Source: Macrotis lagotis
Taxonomy: Eukaryota > Chordata > Mammalia > Peramelemorphia > Peramelidae
Direction: 5' to 3'
NCBI RefSeq assembly: GCF_037893015.1
Contig: NC_133663.1
Location: 144,179,771-144,243,770, forward strand
Length of the DNA stretch: 64,000 nt
The notes beneath the pieces are model-generated. The model ran no database searches. It had not been told where the DNA came from and saw only the letters and a list, made by a program, of their open reading frames with translations. The first letter of the stretch is position 1. Every line of letters begins with the position of its first letter. Below are positions 53,330 through 64,000 of this stretch, one piece after another. The translations under genes and the position numbers were made by a program.

Positions 53330-56105
53330 TAAACTCAACTGGGAGTAAATAATGCAAGCTCAGGCTGAGCAAGACAGACAACTAATTTTTATTTTCCAAG
53401 AAACACACTTGCATATTTTTTAGCATATTTCTTTATGGTTTTAAAGGTTGAATAAAAGTTATATGGAATAGTGGCAACAGAGGCTATGAAATCTCTATGT
53501 GTACAAAACTAAGACTCTTGGCAATGTGCAACATGGACTGGTAATAACATAGATTCAATGTTTCATATAATATATTTTCCTTTTTCCTCACTTGACTACA
53601 GAAAAATTTCTTTCAGATCTACCTTAAGATTTTTAGAATCTGAACCCATGACTCTACACTAAAACTACATGACTATTTATAATCTCTTGCTCTATGGTTA
53701 AGGCTGAAGTTTAAAAAAAGTAAAGGTCCATTTAAGACTATTCCACTTAATTTTTCCTAGTTCGTCATTCCTCTAAAGGTTCATAGTGTTCAAGGAAAGA
53801 AATATTAACTTAAATCAGGTGCTTATGAGTTCTCTTAACTGAAAGACAGATTTAATCAATTTACAAAGGGGATATAAACCTCCACTCAGTTTTGAATTTT
53901 AACCTCCATGTCTGTGCCATATACAATGAATCAATACAAATTGTAAGAGACCCATCTATTTAAACGCTTGCCAACCTGACCAAAATATACTAGCTACATA
54001 AAGTCAAAATTTGTCACTTGCTCCTGCCTTTTCAAATACTGACTAATTATATGTTGATGGGAATGGAAAGGAGAGAATAAAACACTAGAGCAAGAAAATA
54101 AACCTGTCATCTTGAAGATGAGCAGACAGAGCATTGTACTACAAACCCAACTAGAGCTCTTCAGAAGGGAAATCATTTCCAAATGGTCTACTTGGACTCC
54201 TTTCAGACTTCACATTTGGCTTTCTGAATAATTTCATCAGCATCATCTACATATCATACTTAAGATGATACATCACGACAGAACTTGAAGAATGGTGTGT
54301 TGATTGACATTAAATTTACATTCACTGTAAATGTAGCACATTGAACTGGCTATACAGAAGTTATTTCAAATAATGTGGTTCTAATGTTTTAGATTATGGT
54401 TTTTTTCTTCTTTTTTTTCTATACTCTACTAGAGTCAGATGTTTTTCAGGCCCACCTTAAAATTCTTTAACCCTGAGCCTGGAATTCCATACTAAAAATA
54501 TATGGATTGAGGAAGGGAGTCATTAAGAAAGGAGAGAAAAAAAAAGAAAAGAAAAGGGAAGGAAGAAATGAAAGGGAGATAAAACAACAAACTGATCTTA
54601 AGGATGCTGAACCTCACCAGTGTTTCCCATCTGAGTTCTTCTTTGGCTTACTTCCAGATCATCTCACACTTCTAGAAGCATATGCCTTTTTTTTACCTCC
54701 TCTCCAACCCCTCTCTTTACCACAGCATGTTCTTTCTTGCCTTTATTGCATGTCATTATTTCTTACCTTTTTTTTTGCATGTCCTGTTATTTTTACACAT
54801 GTATATTTAAAGTGTGCAAACTTTTTCTCTAGGTAAAACTCTGCCGTGATACATCATCACATCATAAAGATTACTCCACTGACTTCCTGAAGGCTATGAC
54901 AACAGATGCTTATCTTTGGCAGGCCATTGCAAATTAGAAAAGCTTTGAATAAAAACATAAATTAAATTTATATCTATTGATCTAGGAAGAATCTTAAAAA
55001 AAATCAGAGACTCCTCAGCAGAGTGTTCACCATAGAATGATTAATATTTCACATCTTAGCAATCTCATAAAAACAGTGTACTAATGAAAATAAAATGTGG
55101 TCTACATCACTTCTAAAGCAGGATGCAGTTACTGAAGTAGGAGTTGCCTTACAAGAGCACAAAATAGTTTTTTGTAGATAGTAAGCAGCTCAAGATATTT
55201 TTTTATTGTTGATATAAATTATATGATAGTCCTTTAGACATTAGTCTCTTAGAAGTTTACTGCATTTGCCTGAGTTATATAAGGTTGAGGTGAGCATATG
55301 GAAGGCTGTAGAGATCTGCCTCTGGGAGAAGACATCTTTTATTCCCCTTCCAAGTAGATGTGAGCAGTCCCTTTTCATTGCTTTTATAGCTTGAACTGGT
55401 TATTTCTTCAAAATGCTATACTGGAACCATTTCAATCTCTTTTTTGGCAGAGTTCAGTGCTTGAAAAACCTATTCATTCATAGCAGAGGAGGTTTGAACT
55501 AAGTTGGTTGGGGAGAGGGGTTCCACTCCACCCTTTCACATCCTTAGATCCAGATAAATGGGCTTGGAGTTTCTTTCTTTTTCTTTGTGCCCAGTCAGAA
55601 AGTATAGTCCCCTGATGTAAGAACTTGAGCCGTGGCAATCTTGGAAGCATGATTCCTGGAAGGATGTACAGCTTATCCAACGAAGATATGAAAAGCCACA
55701 ATTCTAGGAGATGAGCCCAGGAAAGTTTTGGATTTGGAACAAGATAATATAGAAATTGAATTAAATGAGGAATTCAACCCCTTTCTTATCCCAAGAATCT
55801 CAGGTAGTTTAGGGTGCAGAATTCCCCTCAGGTATCTGTTTGTTTATTTTTGCTATACCTTTGAAATAACTAATCTGATTATTAAATGTTTAAAGGAATT
55901 TGAGACACCATAGATATTTTGAAATTGGGGGAGTATTAACTTTGAATTATTATATGCAAATTTAAGCAAAAGAAGAATTTCAGAAGACTACATAATAAAT
56001 CAAAACTTTACAAAACAAACTCTAATTATAATCTATGGGGAAAAAAAGAAGTGAAATATGTACCAATTAGGACTAGCTTTATAAATTGTGTTTCACAGAA
56101 TCATA
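53330..56105. other. 2.8 kb mostly unassigned; contains a diverged repeated segment
   Basis: 53600-53670 and 54428-54500 share order and wording ('tttcaga..taccttaa..tttttagaatctga.ccca' against 'tttcaggcccaccttaaaattctttaaccctgagcc', then 'ac(a)ctaaaa..a.atg'). This suggests two copies of an unknown repeat. Nothing else recognised; 54507-54836 is a low-complexity frame. Confidence 0.4.
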
Positions 56106-56107
56106 AC

Positions 56108-56148
56108 TTGAATGAATGAATGAATGAATGAATGAATGAATGAATGAA
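56108..56148. repeat. (GAAT)n microsatellite
   Basis: About ten GAAT units. Confidence 0.95.
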
Positions 56149-56599
56149 GTTGGGGAAAAAAGCATTGATAACTTGTGTGTCAAACAATATACTTAGCTCT
56201 GAGAATACAGAAAAAAATACACACTCTTAGGGAGTTTGTATTCTAATAATGGATTGGGGGAGGGGGAATGAATATAAGAGAATAGGCAGCCAAAAAAAAT
56301 TTTAATTTGTGAAGTCATAGAATTGGTTAAGGAGTAATAGAGCAACCAAGTAGTATTCTCTTTCCAGAAAGAACCACAATAAAACCTAATACAGGTAAGA
56401 TATTGTGACTTCTTTCACATCAGGAGAGCTTGGCTATTTTTTGTCATAGCTGAGTGACTTGGAGAATGTTAAAAAATTATAGTAGTGTTGATTATAAGAA
56501 AATGACTTGAGTGAAGCATGGTCAAATTTGGGGATAGTGAGAAATAATGAGCCCTCATCCATAAAGATTTTATTGAAGTTATGAATCAGAGAAAAAGAA

Positions 56600-56720
56600 C
56601 CAACTAATTAGTCTCAAAATTGGAAAGGACCTTGTAGATGAGTTAGTTAAATATATGCATATTCTACCTTTGCTATAAGATCTTTAGTGAGGAGGAGACA
56701 ACTAACTTCACAGTTAATTT
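56600..56720 (+). mobile_element. Old MIR-like SINE remnant
   Basis: 'aaaattggaaaggaccttgtagatgagttagtt' matches the 'gagctggaagggaccttagagatcatctagtc' segment. Diverged; 56150-56600 shows nothing recognised. Confidence 0.45.
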
Positions 56721-56887
56721 AGTCCCTTTTGGATATTCTTCCTATGTTTGTCTTTTTTCCCCTTTTCAAATTTTCTTCATTATTCCAGGTTCTATATACC
56801 AGGAAACAAGAAAAATAAGTATAATTTTCCTTCCATATGATAGCCCTTCATGCATGAAGATGACAATAATACCTTCCATAATTCTCT

Positions 56888-57024
56888 CTTTTTTTTTAAG
56901 ATTTTTGCAAGGCAAATGGGGCCCAAGGCCACACAGCTAGGTAAGTGTCTGAGGCCAGATTTGAACTCAGGTACTCCTGACTCCAAGGCCGGTGCTTTAT
57001 CCACTATGCCACCTAGCCGCCCCC
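56888..57024 (-). mobile_element. Antisense SINE with internal deletion
   Basis: Antisense SINE whose 'gttaagtggcttg' stretch is missing ('aaatggggcccaaggccac') and whose 'taattatt' is also lost. Flank ATAATTCTCT is identical at 56878-56887 and 57025-57034. Confidence 0.93.
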
Positions 57025-57039
57025 ATAATTCTCTTATCT

Positions 57040-59855
57040 ACATTAAGCAACAAGAAGGTCTTCAACTCATGAACATACAACCTAATCACAATGCCCTTCA
57101 TCATTCTAAATATGCTAGTCCTCAATTCTTGTTTACCAATATCCTGAAATATATTACCTGGATTAGAATATATTATCCAAATATGATCAGATTGGAGAAG
57201 TCATCATTCACTCTATGCCTCTCAACATAGCCCTTCATCATGTTTTATTTCTTTGCTTGCTGTGACATTTTTTTGAGTAAAATTAAGCTTGAAGTCCACT
57301 AAAACCTATAGATATAATCTAAGGAGGAAATGTTTTCTTGACATACTTATAAAGTTGATATTTCTTAATTTAATTGTTAGATTTCATTTTTATATACCAT
57401 AATTATTATTTTTATTGACTCAAACCATCATTTTATCCTTTTTATATATTTTGACTTTGTCTCTTTTATACAAAGTATTACCTATTTATTCTAGTTGTAT
57501 CAACTATGTGTTACCTATACATTTGTAAGGCATTAATAAAATATTTTAGTAGTAGATTGCAAACTCTATAAAGTATCATATAATAAGTACAGGTATCTGT
57601 ATACACAAATACCCATATATATATAATATATATATTATATATATATATGTCTGTGTGTGCATTTTTCACAAAAAGATGTATATAAAAGTGTTCATAAGCA
57701 GAGAACACAGAATAATTCTTTAAACTCTTTAGTAGAGATTACCCTACAAGTTAACACCAACCCCTCAATGTTCTCTTTAAAATTGGTCACTTAGTTCAAA
57801 TAACAGATTGAAAGATACAGACTGCCATTTACCTCTTCAAAATCTTATAATTATGGATTCTAAACATAGAAGATATCTGGTTTATCTGAAAATTTCCTAT
57901 AGCGGAAAATTCAAAGCTCCCCCAAACAAGTGATACCAAAGAAATGTCAGAGAATTCCAGATTGATTCCATTGATAGTTTAATACTCAAAGTAGGATATT
58001 TACTTTGGAAAATGTGGGGTAGAAGCCAGGCAACATTCTTTAATCTGCATGAGAAGCCACCCCAAAAAACTTCTATGATCATTATAAAAGGGAGGAGGAG
58101 TTATAGATGATATTTGTGTGTTTGGGGTTTACTCTACTCAGCACTGAGCTCAAGTTTCAGATACTCTGCTGTCCTAACTGTGCTGTTTGGGTAGGAGTTG
58201 TGGACATGAAAAGCTATGGATTGAACATGTCCTAGTCATACCCAAGTCAGTGTCTGTTTTCTTTTGATTTATATTATTCTTGGTTTATATCATACAGGAC
58301 TTTCATTGATAGGGACTCATTGTTAGTTGTTACTTTCCCTGTTTGAGACTTTTGCTGGTAACTCCACATTAGTCTTGATTTTCACTCTTTATTGAATCTA
58401 ACATCATGGCTTTCACCAAGAACCTCACAATATCCATTTCAAAAATAATGAATAAATATGTATAATATATAGTTCTAGGAATTGTGAATCATAGATAAAC
58501 ATGTACAGACCTTTTCAAGTAATTTACAATCTACTGTGTTAAAGGATAAGAACTCAAATTTTCTATCAAGGAATAAAGGATTTTAGGATTATTTGGTGTA
58601 AGTGCTCCTAGTCACTAAACTATATCATAACTCCACTATGATTTACAGATGAGGTATTAGTGTTATAATGAATAAAAATATCAATTTCCTCATAGCCAAC
58701 CTAGTAAATTGTCTGCATGAAGCCTTCAAGCAATCAATTTAGCAATTGTATATAAATAGGGAATGAAGACTTTATCTTTACATTAAGCATTAGATGGGAT
58801 CATTAGTAAACCAGGTTCTTTTTCTTCCAAAAATGCTTCCACCACCCCCCCCCCTTTTTCTTCAAAGAATGATCTGGACCAGTGAAAAGTTAATTGATTT
58901 GAATAGAAAGAAATTAAGTCTTATATGTGATTTTTTACCCAAGTCTTCATGACTCTGAGGACAGTTCTTTATCCACTATAGAACACTGCCTCTCTAATTC
59001 TGTAATTATCATATTTAAATATATTGCATTGTTAAATGAGAAATTAAAGTGTTTTAGTTATGATACCTCTAAAGAAAGAACTGAAAGTGTCATGGATATA
59101 AAGTAGATATAAATATTTCCTCACCTTCAATAAATTGGAGAAATAGATTTTTCAGAAATAATTATTTAATCAGGGGAGAAAATTTTATTGTGTAATGTTT
59201 ATTTTGAAATCCTGTGAAGATTTAGTTATAATTAACAGAGAAAAAACTTCAGGTTTTCCTGCTTGAGATACAGAAAGAGGAAAAGTAATGATGTCACCTA
59301 AAATTCTGAAATTCTGAGTTGGTTCTAATGGTTTTAAAGAATATATTCTATGGGTCAAATTATAAATAAGAAATTCTAATTATGCATATATGTATCTTCT
59401 GCTCAGGTAAAAAAACCCTGCATACGTCAACTTTTTTTTTCCTTTTCTTGCCTCTTTGCCTCCCTTTTGATAGGTTATGTTTATTTTTTGTTTATATGTT
59501 GAATTTAGCATACCATACTAACTACTATTCAAACCATAAAGATTTTTTGTGTACAGATCTTAATCAGACACAATTATGACCTCCAGTAAGATATAAACTA
59601 CATTGTCAACAATAGGTGCTATAATAAGATTATTACAAAGTGAACTTGACCAAGAAAATTCTGTGTTTTAATTTTTGTCTTAACGTTAAGCATTTATTTA
59701 AATTAAAAAACCCTGCATTAATAATGAATTTTATTGTAAATATAAAACACTATTCTTGTACTTTTATTTAGCATAGACTAAGTAAACTATCAATGGATAT
59801 ATTAAGTAGCTTATAACCTGATAAATATCTTCCTAATTATCAAATGAATTTCTTT
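57040..59855 (+). other. 2.8 kb mostly unassigned; MIR-like scrap at 58920-58998
   Basis: Repeat-poor. 58930-58998 ('acccaagtcttcatgactctgaggacagttctttatccactatagaacactgcctct') is the 3' part of a MIR-like SINE. A TA run lies at 57612-57650 and a C9 run near 58846. No coding region; a candidate place for conserved non-coding sequence. Confidence 0.45.
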
Positions 59856-59861
59856 TTTTCT

Positions 59862-60018
59862 ATTTGTAAAATTTTATTTATTTAAGGCAATGGAGTTAGG
59901 AGTGACTTGCACAAGGTTACACAGCTAGGCAATTATTAAGTGTTTTAGGCTGGATTTGAACTCAGGTCCTAATGACTCCAGGGCTAGTGCTCTCTCCATT
60001 GCATCACTTAGCTGTCCC
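59862..60018 (-). mobile_element. Antisense SINE, 'attttatttattta' subtype
   Basis: 'aattttatttatttaaggcaatggagtt', 'ggttacacagctaggcaattattaag', 'ccagggctagtgctctctccattgcatcacttagctgtccc'. Same older subtype as 2238-2391. Confidence 0.87.
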
Positions 60019-60056
60019 AAGAAATTTATTTTTTCTTAAAAAAATAACATTTTGAG

Positions 60057-60200
60057 ACATAGTTGGTGCAGTGGATAGAGCACCGGCCCTGCAGTCAGAA
60101 AGTCCTTATTTCATATTTGAACTCAGATACTTAATACTTACTAGCTGCATGACCTTGGAGGAGTTATTTAACCTGATTGCATTACAAAAAATCAAAAAGC
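60057..60200 (+). mobile_element. tRNA-derived SINE, diverged
   Basis: 'tggtgcagtggatagagcaccggccctgcagtcag', 'atacttaatacttactagctgcatgaccttggaggagttatttaac' and an A-rich end. It lies only 40 bp from the opposite-strand SINE, making an inverted SINE pair. Confidence 0.85.
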
Positions 60201-60204
60201 AACC

Positions 60205-60735
60205 TCCAAAAAATGGCATTCTTTTTGATGGTATGACTAGCATATGAAATATAGAATTACATTTCCCCAAAATGCCAAAAAATCAAGGTAAATATTGTCA
60301 GAATATCAAGGCTGGAATTTCAATATTTTGTTAAACATTAGATAAATTTTGTTTTTGAAAATAAAGCATGAAAACTTTTTTTCAAGAAGTTCCTTGATAC
60401 ATATTTCTTGAAGCACATTAAATATGAAAATCTTATCTTAGTGGTGAATTGTATCATAGAAATAATAGAATATTTCAAAAAGAATTTTTTCCATCAACAA
60501 GTCCATTCAATTACTTACATCAATAAGATAATCAAAATGATTAAATTCAGGAAAAATGACACAGTGCAATGACTTTTCAAATAAACTAATATAAAATTTG
60601 CTTATAAAACTTTTCTCCCTGACTTGCTTGCTAAATTGAAATTATAATGAATATTCTTGCTTTTTTTGAAAGCTGGAAACGATTTAAAAGTATTTTAATC
60701 ATAATCAGTTCAATTCAAGTCTAGTTTTAAAGAAA
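60205..60735. other. Unassigned AT-rich stretch
   Basis: No recognised repeat or coding signal. Confidence 0.4.
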
Positions 60736-60738
60736 GAG

Positions 60739-60819
60739 GAAGAAGAAGAAGAAGAAGAAGAAGAAGAAGAAGAAGAAGAAGAAGAGAGTGTGTGCGTGTG
60801 TGTCTGTGTGTGTGTGTGT
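60739..60819. repeat. (GAA)n joined to (GT)n
   Basis: About 15 GAA triplets (60739-60784) run directly into a GT-rich run (60788-60819). Confidence 0.95.
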
Positions 60820-61084
60820 ATTATTTTCTTGTATTATTTCTAAGGAGTTATTATGTGACTGGCAAAGTTAGGAAGAGGGAGAATGAGGCAGCATATATAT
60901 TATTAGAAGCAGAAAGGATAATACTGTATCACCACTTTCAAAAACTTTATATTTTTTTTAAAAATAGATTCAATGTCCTACTAAAGTTTTTCCTAACCTT
61001 ATGAATTATATCAAATTATAGGTGAATTATTAAGTTACTTCAAATTTTTCCTGGCTTTTTCTAATGATTCTATTCAGAAGGAGA

Positions 61085-61275
61085 AGAAAGGATTTTTAAA
61101 AATCATAGGTTTTTAGAATTGCAAGGATCAACTAAGCTAAACCATACATTTAATAGTTTAGGAAACTGAGCCTTAGCAAAAGTAAACAATTTGTCCAAGG
61201 TAATGTTGTCCAAGGCAAGTTTTTTATTTCATTTTCTGACCCCCATAAACAGAAACTTTCCCACTATACTGTGAG
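61085..61275 (+). mobile_element. Old MIR-like SINE
   Basis: 'aatcataggtttttagaattgcaaggatcaactaagctaaacc...ttaggaaactgagccttagcaaaagtaaacaatttgtccaagg...cccactatactgtga' keeps the full order of the 'tagagctggaagg...ggaaactgaggcccag...ttgcccaaggtc' SINE. 60825-61080 shows nothing recognised. Confidence 0.65.
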
Positions 61276-61664
61276 GTTAATATTCAAAAGTTAACAAAAG
61301 GCATGCAATAAAGCACCCAGGTGCTCTACCACTCAGAGATCTAATAAACAACTAGGGTTGAATCTTAAAGATTAAACCTTTCTACCTTATCTGATTTCAG
61401 CAGTACCTTCTTATGTGGACTTAAGATAGTTTCATTTATCATTTTCAATTAGATAAGTTTAATATTCTAGTTTTCTACATAGGAACTAAAAAGCTAATAT
61501 TGCCACATACAGAAAATCAAATTGTTAACTGACTTGAAGATAATTGATAGATTTTACCTATTTGGACCTAGTAAGATAGATTTATATATGAGAATGATAG
61601 AAAATGAGAGACATACAGAGAGAGATACAAAGAGAGAAAAAAGACTTGGAAAATAAATATGGAA

Positions 61665-61740
61665 ATAGTAATAACTAACATTTACATACAGCTTTAAGGT
61701 TTACAAAGGTCATTACATGGTGTAACTGATTTTGAAAGAT
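61665..61740 (+). mobile_element. MIR-like SINE core scrap
   Basis: 'taataactaacatttacatacagctttaaggtttacaaaggtcattacatg' matches the 'aacatttatatagcgctttaaggtttgcaaagcgctttac' core. 61280-61660 shows nothing recognised. Confidence 0.55.
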
Positions 61741-61785
61741 GAGAATTCAAGGAGAATAAGAAAAAAGTATAAAAAGTATCATCTA

Positions 61786-61935
61786 GGGGCGGCTAGGTGG
61801 CATAGTGCATAAAGCACCGGCCCTGGAGTCAGGAGTACCTAGGTTCTAATCTGGTCTCAGACACTTAATAATTACCTAGCTGTGTGGCCTTGGGCAAGCC
61901 ACTTAACCCCATTTGGCTTGCAAAAAAAACCTAAA
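61786..61935 (+). mobile_element. Young tRNA-derived SINE with perfect duplication
   Basis: Near-consensus SINE. The 15-bp flank AAAAAGTATCATCTA is identical at 61771-61785 and 61936-61950. Confidence 0.95.
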
Positions 61936-62267
61936 AAAAAGTATCATCTAAAAGATAATATAGCTTTGAAATTGAGGTTCAGAAATAAAAAAAATATATA
62001 TTTAATTTTTTAAATGGCAGGTTTCTTAGATTTTCAAATAATTCATTTTCATTTTAGAAATTATTTTTAGAAAGGTTACAAAATTTGTGAATGTTGTCAG
62101 TTTAACTCAAAATGCACTTTTACTAAAGTATAATTTTACATTTCTTTAGTACTTAGTTTCTAGCCATATGGCATTATTTGCTTATTAAAGTTCATTTCTT
62201 TGAAATTAAAAAAAAATCAAAAGTCAAATAGCAAAAAAACAATGGATTTAGATACTGTTGGATTAGA

Positions 62268-62478
62268 TAAATGGAATTAAACTCAAATAGAAATGGAGCC
62301 ACTAAATTGTATATAAAGATACATAATAGACTTAGATATGTGCATATTAACATCTACATTTCAATGCATTTCATCTTATTGTGTTAAATACTTCTCAATT
62401 ATAGTTTTAAATAATTCAAGTCAATCTAAGGAGTTTTAGGGGCCACATGTGACTTAGAAACATGTGTTTAAAACCTGT
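62268..62478. mobile_element. hAT-like MITE remnant
   Basis: 'ggaattaaactcaaatagaaatggagccactaaattgtatataaagat', 'gacttagatatgtgc' and 'ggggccacatgtgacttagaaacatgtgtttaaaacctg' resemble a marsupial non-autonomous DNA repeat whose ends read 'caaactcaaatag...ccacatgtgg...gtgtttgacacc'. The ends are roughly inverted (ATTAAACTCAAAT against the reverse of GTGTTTAAAACC). The neighbouring 61955-62265 shows nothing recognised. Confidence 0.4.
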
Positions 62479-62479
62479 A

Positions 62480-63265
62480 ATTTAGATAATATACATGTTA
62501 GTTTTTATTATAAACTTTTGCATGCCATGAGAACGCATTCATCATTTCATTCATGACAATCTTATAAATGAAAAATGTTGCTCCTAATAATTGTAAATAT
62601 AATTTTAAATTCTTAAAAAGCAATACTTAAATAATTCAATTGCCCTAAATTTCACCTAGAGGATTAAAATACAATTTGGACATTGCATCTGTTTTGATGG
62701 GAAAATTTATGTTCTGGGCTAGAAGCCACCTGTTCAAATTATAATCCAGATGCCAGAAGCATTATGGAACAATTTACATACAATAAAAATTTATAGGGAG
62801 CTATTTTAGATATCTGATCCACCCTCTTGATTTCACATCTGGCAGTTGTTGATTATCTATAGTAATTATGCTTCTGGCTGTTGAAAGATTCATAAAGCTT
62901 AAGCAAAGACAAATTGTGGTTTGAGTATCTGGGGAAAGCATGAATATCATTACTTGGGGCTTGAGGTGTCTGTTTATTAAGATCGCTTTACTATTTACTA
63001 ATAAATCTAAGAATAATGTACATATTCTTAAATACTAAAGAAATGAAAAATAATGCTTTCACAGAAGTAAAAAATAAGGACAACTATTTCACTACCTAAA
63101 TACTGAGACAAATATTGGGGGAAAGGGAGGCAGGAGTAATACTGTTGATGAAATATTGCATTTTATGCTAAATAACTGCTACTATTTAACTTGCAATTTC
63201 TGAGAATTAATGTAGAGCTGCTTTCTATGGCCTCACAGTTCTTAAATAGTTAAAAAAATTCCAAT
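62480..63265. other. Unassigned AT-rich stretch
   Basis: No recognised repeat or coding signal. Confidence 0.4.
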
Positions 63266-63268
63266 ACT

Positions 63269-63415
63269 AGGGGCAATTAGGTGGTGATGTGGATAGAATA
63301 CCAACCCTAGAGTCTGGAGGACCTGGGTTCAAATTTGACCTCAGACACTTAACACTCAGTAAGCTGTGTGACCTTGGGCAAGTCACTTAACCACAATGCT
63401 TTGCAAATTTTTTTT
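63269..63415 (+). mobile_element. tRNA-derived SINE, older
   Basis: 'ggggcaattaggtggtgatgtggatagaatac', 'gggttcaaatttgacc', 'cttaacactcagtaagctgtgtgaccttgggcaagtcacttaacc'. Flanks AATTCCAATACT and AATTCCACCACT are the probable duplication. Confidence 0.87.
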
Positions 63416-63419
63416 TAAT

Positions 63420-64000
63420 TCCACCACTGCTAAAAATATATCATATATAAATGCATAAGTACTATTCAATATCATTTTGAATTTCACTAAGATCCTACTG
63501 TGTGTCAAACACTCTAGGCTTACAAAGACATAAAGGAAGACTTCCTCTTCTACAAGTTCAATTTCATACAGTATATAAACAAAACGAATGCAAGGCAATA
63601 AAGTAAAGGGAAAGAGATGCTAGAAGATGAAAGAATGTAGGAAGTGATGTATATGTTGAACTTTGAATTGAATTTGAATTTAACTAGTGATTCTAAGAGT
63701 TGAAGATAAAAAGAGATTGGATTCCAAGGACAAGGGACAGTTCCTAAGATAAAAGAAAGGAAGATTGATTGCTGTGTATAAAGAATGTGGAAAGAAGAAT
63801 CAGGCTTTACCAGGGAGCTTGAGAGGTTGAATAATTTATGAGTTTAAAAAGATAAGAGTCAGATTGTTAAGAGTTTTAAATATGAAACACAGAAGTTGTT
63901 TTTATCCTGAGGCAATAGGGAACAAAAGGTATTCCTTGACATGGCAAAAACTATATTTCTGGGAGAAATTACTTGCAAAGTTGCATGAAGGATGTGTTAT
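63420..64000. other. Unassigned stretch to window end
   Basis: No recognised repeat; purine-rich on the plus strand from 63600. The minus-strand frame 63383-63598 shows no family resemblance. Confidence 0.35.

Noticed and set aside
54507-54836. 109-codon frame, considered as an exon
   Set aside because: Lys/Glu-rich start from an AAAG-rich run and Phe/Leu-rich end from T-rich DNA; no domain.
1-64000. tRNA genes suggested by B-box-like motifs
   Set aside because: All such motifs lie in tRNA-derived SINEs that lack a foldable tRNA cloverleaf.
1-64000. CRISPR array or bacterial-type operons
   Set aside because: No regularly spaced short repeats with unique spacers, and composition plus repeat content are mammalian.

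Overview
This 64 kb window looks like AT-rich, gene-free nuclear DNA from a marsupial mammal. I found no exon, splice-bounded reading frame, rRNA, tRNA or CRISPR array that I can defend. Every longer open frame is either a fragment of a retroelement protein, a shadow of one, or a low-complexity frame through a microsatellite. The marsupial call rests on the dominant repeat: a tRNA-derived SINE of about 150 bp with a B-box-like GGTTCAAATCC and a poly-A tail. It is accompanied by the L1 3' ends, a half-LINE-1 (HAL1) family and RTE/BovB-type LINEs that typify marsupial genomes. The SINE subfamily suggests an Australian lineage, perhaps a dasyurid, but I cannot prove the species. The window is probably intergenic or deep intronic.

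Layout. 1-2225: a decayed HAL1/L1 copy with a SINE inside. 2809-5335: a SINE, then a nearly full-length old HAL1. 5340-8400: 3 kb with no repeat I recognise. 8400-9850: old and young SINEs. 9865-12770: a decayed RTE LINE split by an L1 tail. 12.8-20 kb: mostly unassigned AT-rich DNA, a hAT-like MITE, an RTE-tailed SINE and microsatellites. 20.2-22.3 kb: a composite L1/HAL1 remnant. 23.2-24.55 kb: an ancient L2-like LINE. 24.57-26.93 kb: antisense L1 pieces ending at a compound microsatellite. 28.87-31.47 kb: a large antisense L1 (ORF2 plus 3' end) that contains a striking 34-bp hairpin. 31.7-34.56 kb: SINEs, a possible LTR fossil and a polypurine tract. 34824-38046: the centrepiece, a full-length HAL1 with a 17-bp target-site duplication and three antisense SINE-derived modules in its 3' region. 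38-41.25 kb: L1 fragments in both orientations. 42.19-44.04 kb: a second RTE copy, two SINEs and an L1 tail. 44-50 kb: microsatellites and SINEs. 50.06-51.18 kb: antisense L1. 51.7-64 kb: a possible antisense LTR, MIR-like SINEs, young SINEs and a second hAT-like MITE.

How the parts relate. SINEs and HAL1 lack their own reverse transcriptase and end in poly-A tails flanked by duplications, as expected if L1 ORF2p mobilised them in trans. The RTE-tailed SINE at 17.1 kb shares body sequence with the RTE copies, so a second mobilisation route has also operated here. No L1, HAL1 or RTE copy in the window looks able to encode an intact protein. The most interesting signals are SINE accretion inside the HAL1 family, the template-switch hairpin in the antisense L1, and reuse of the same target sites by successive insertions. 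I did not find a convincing new molecular system.
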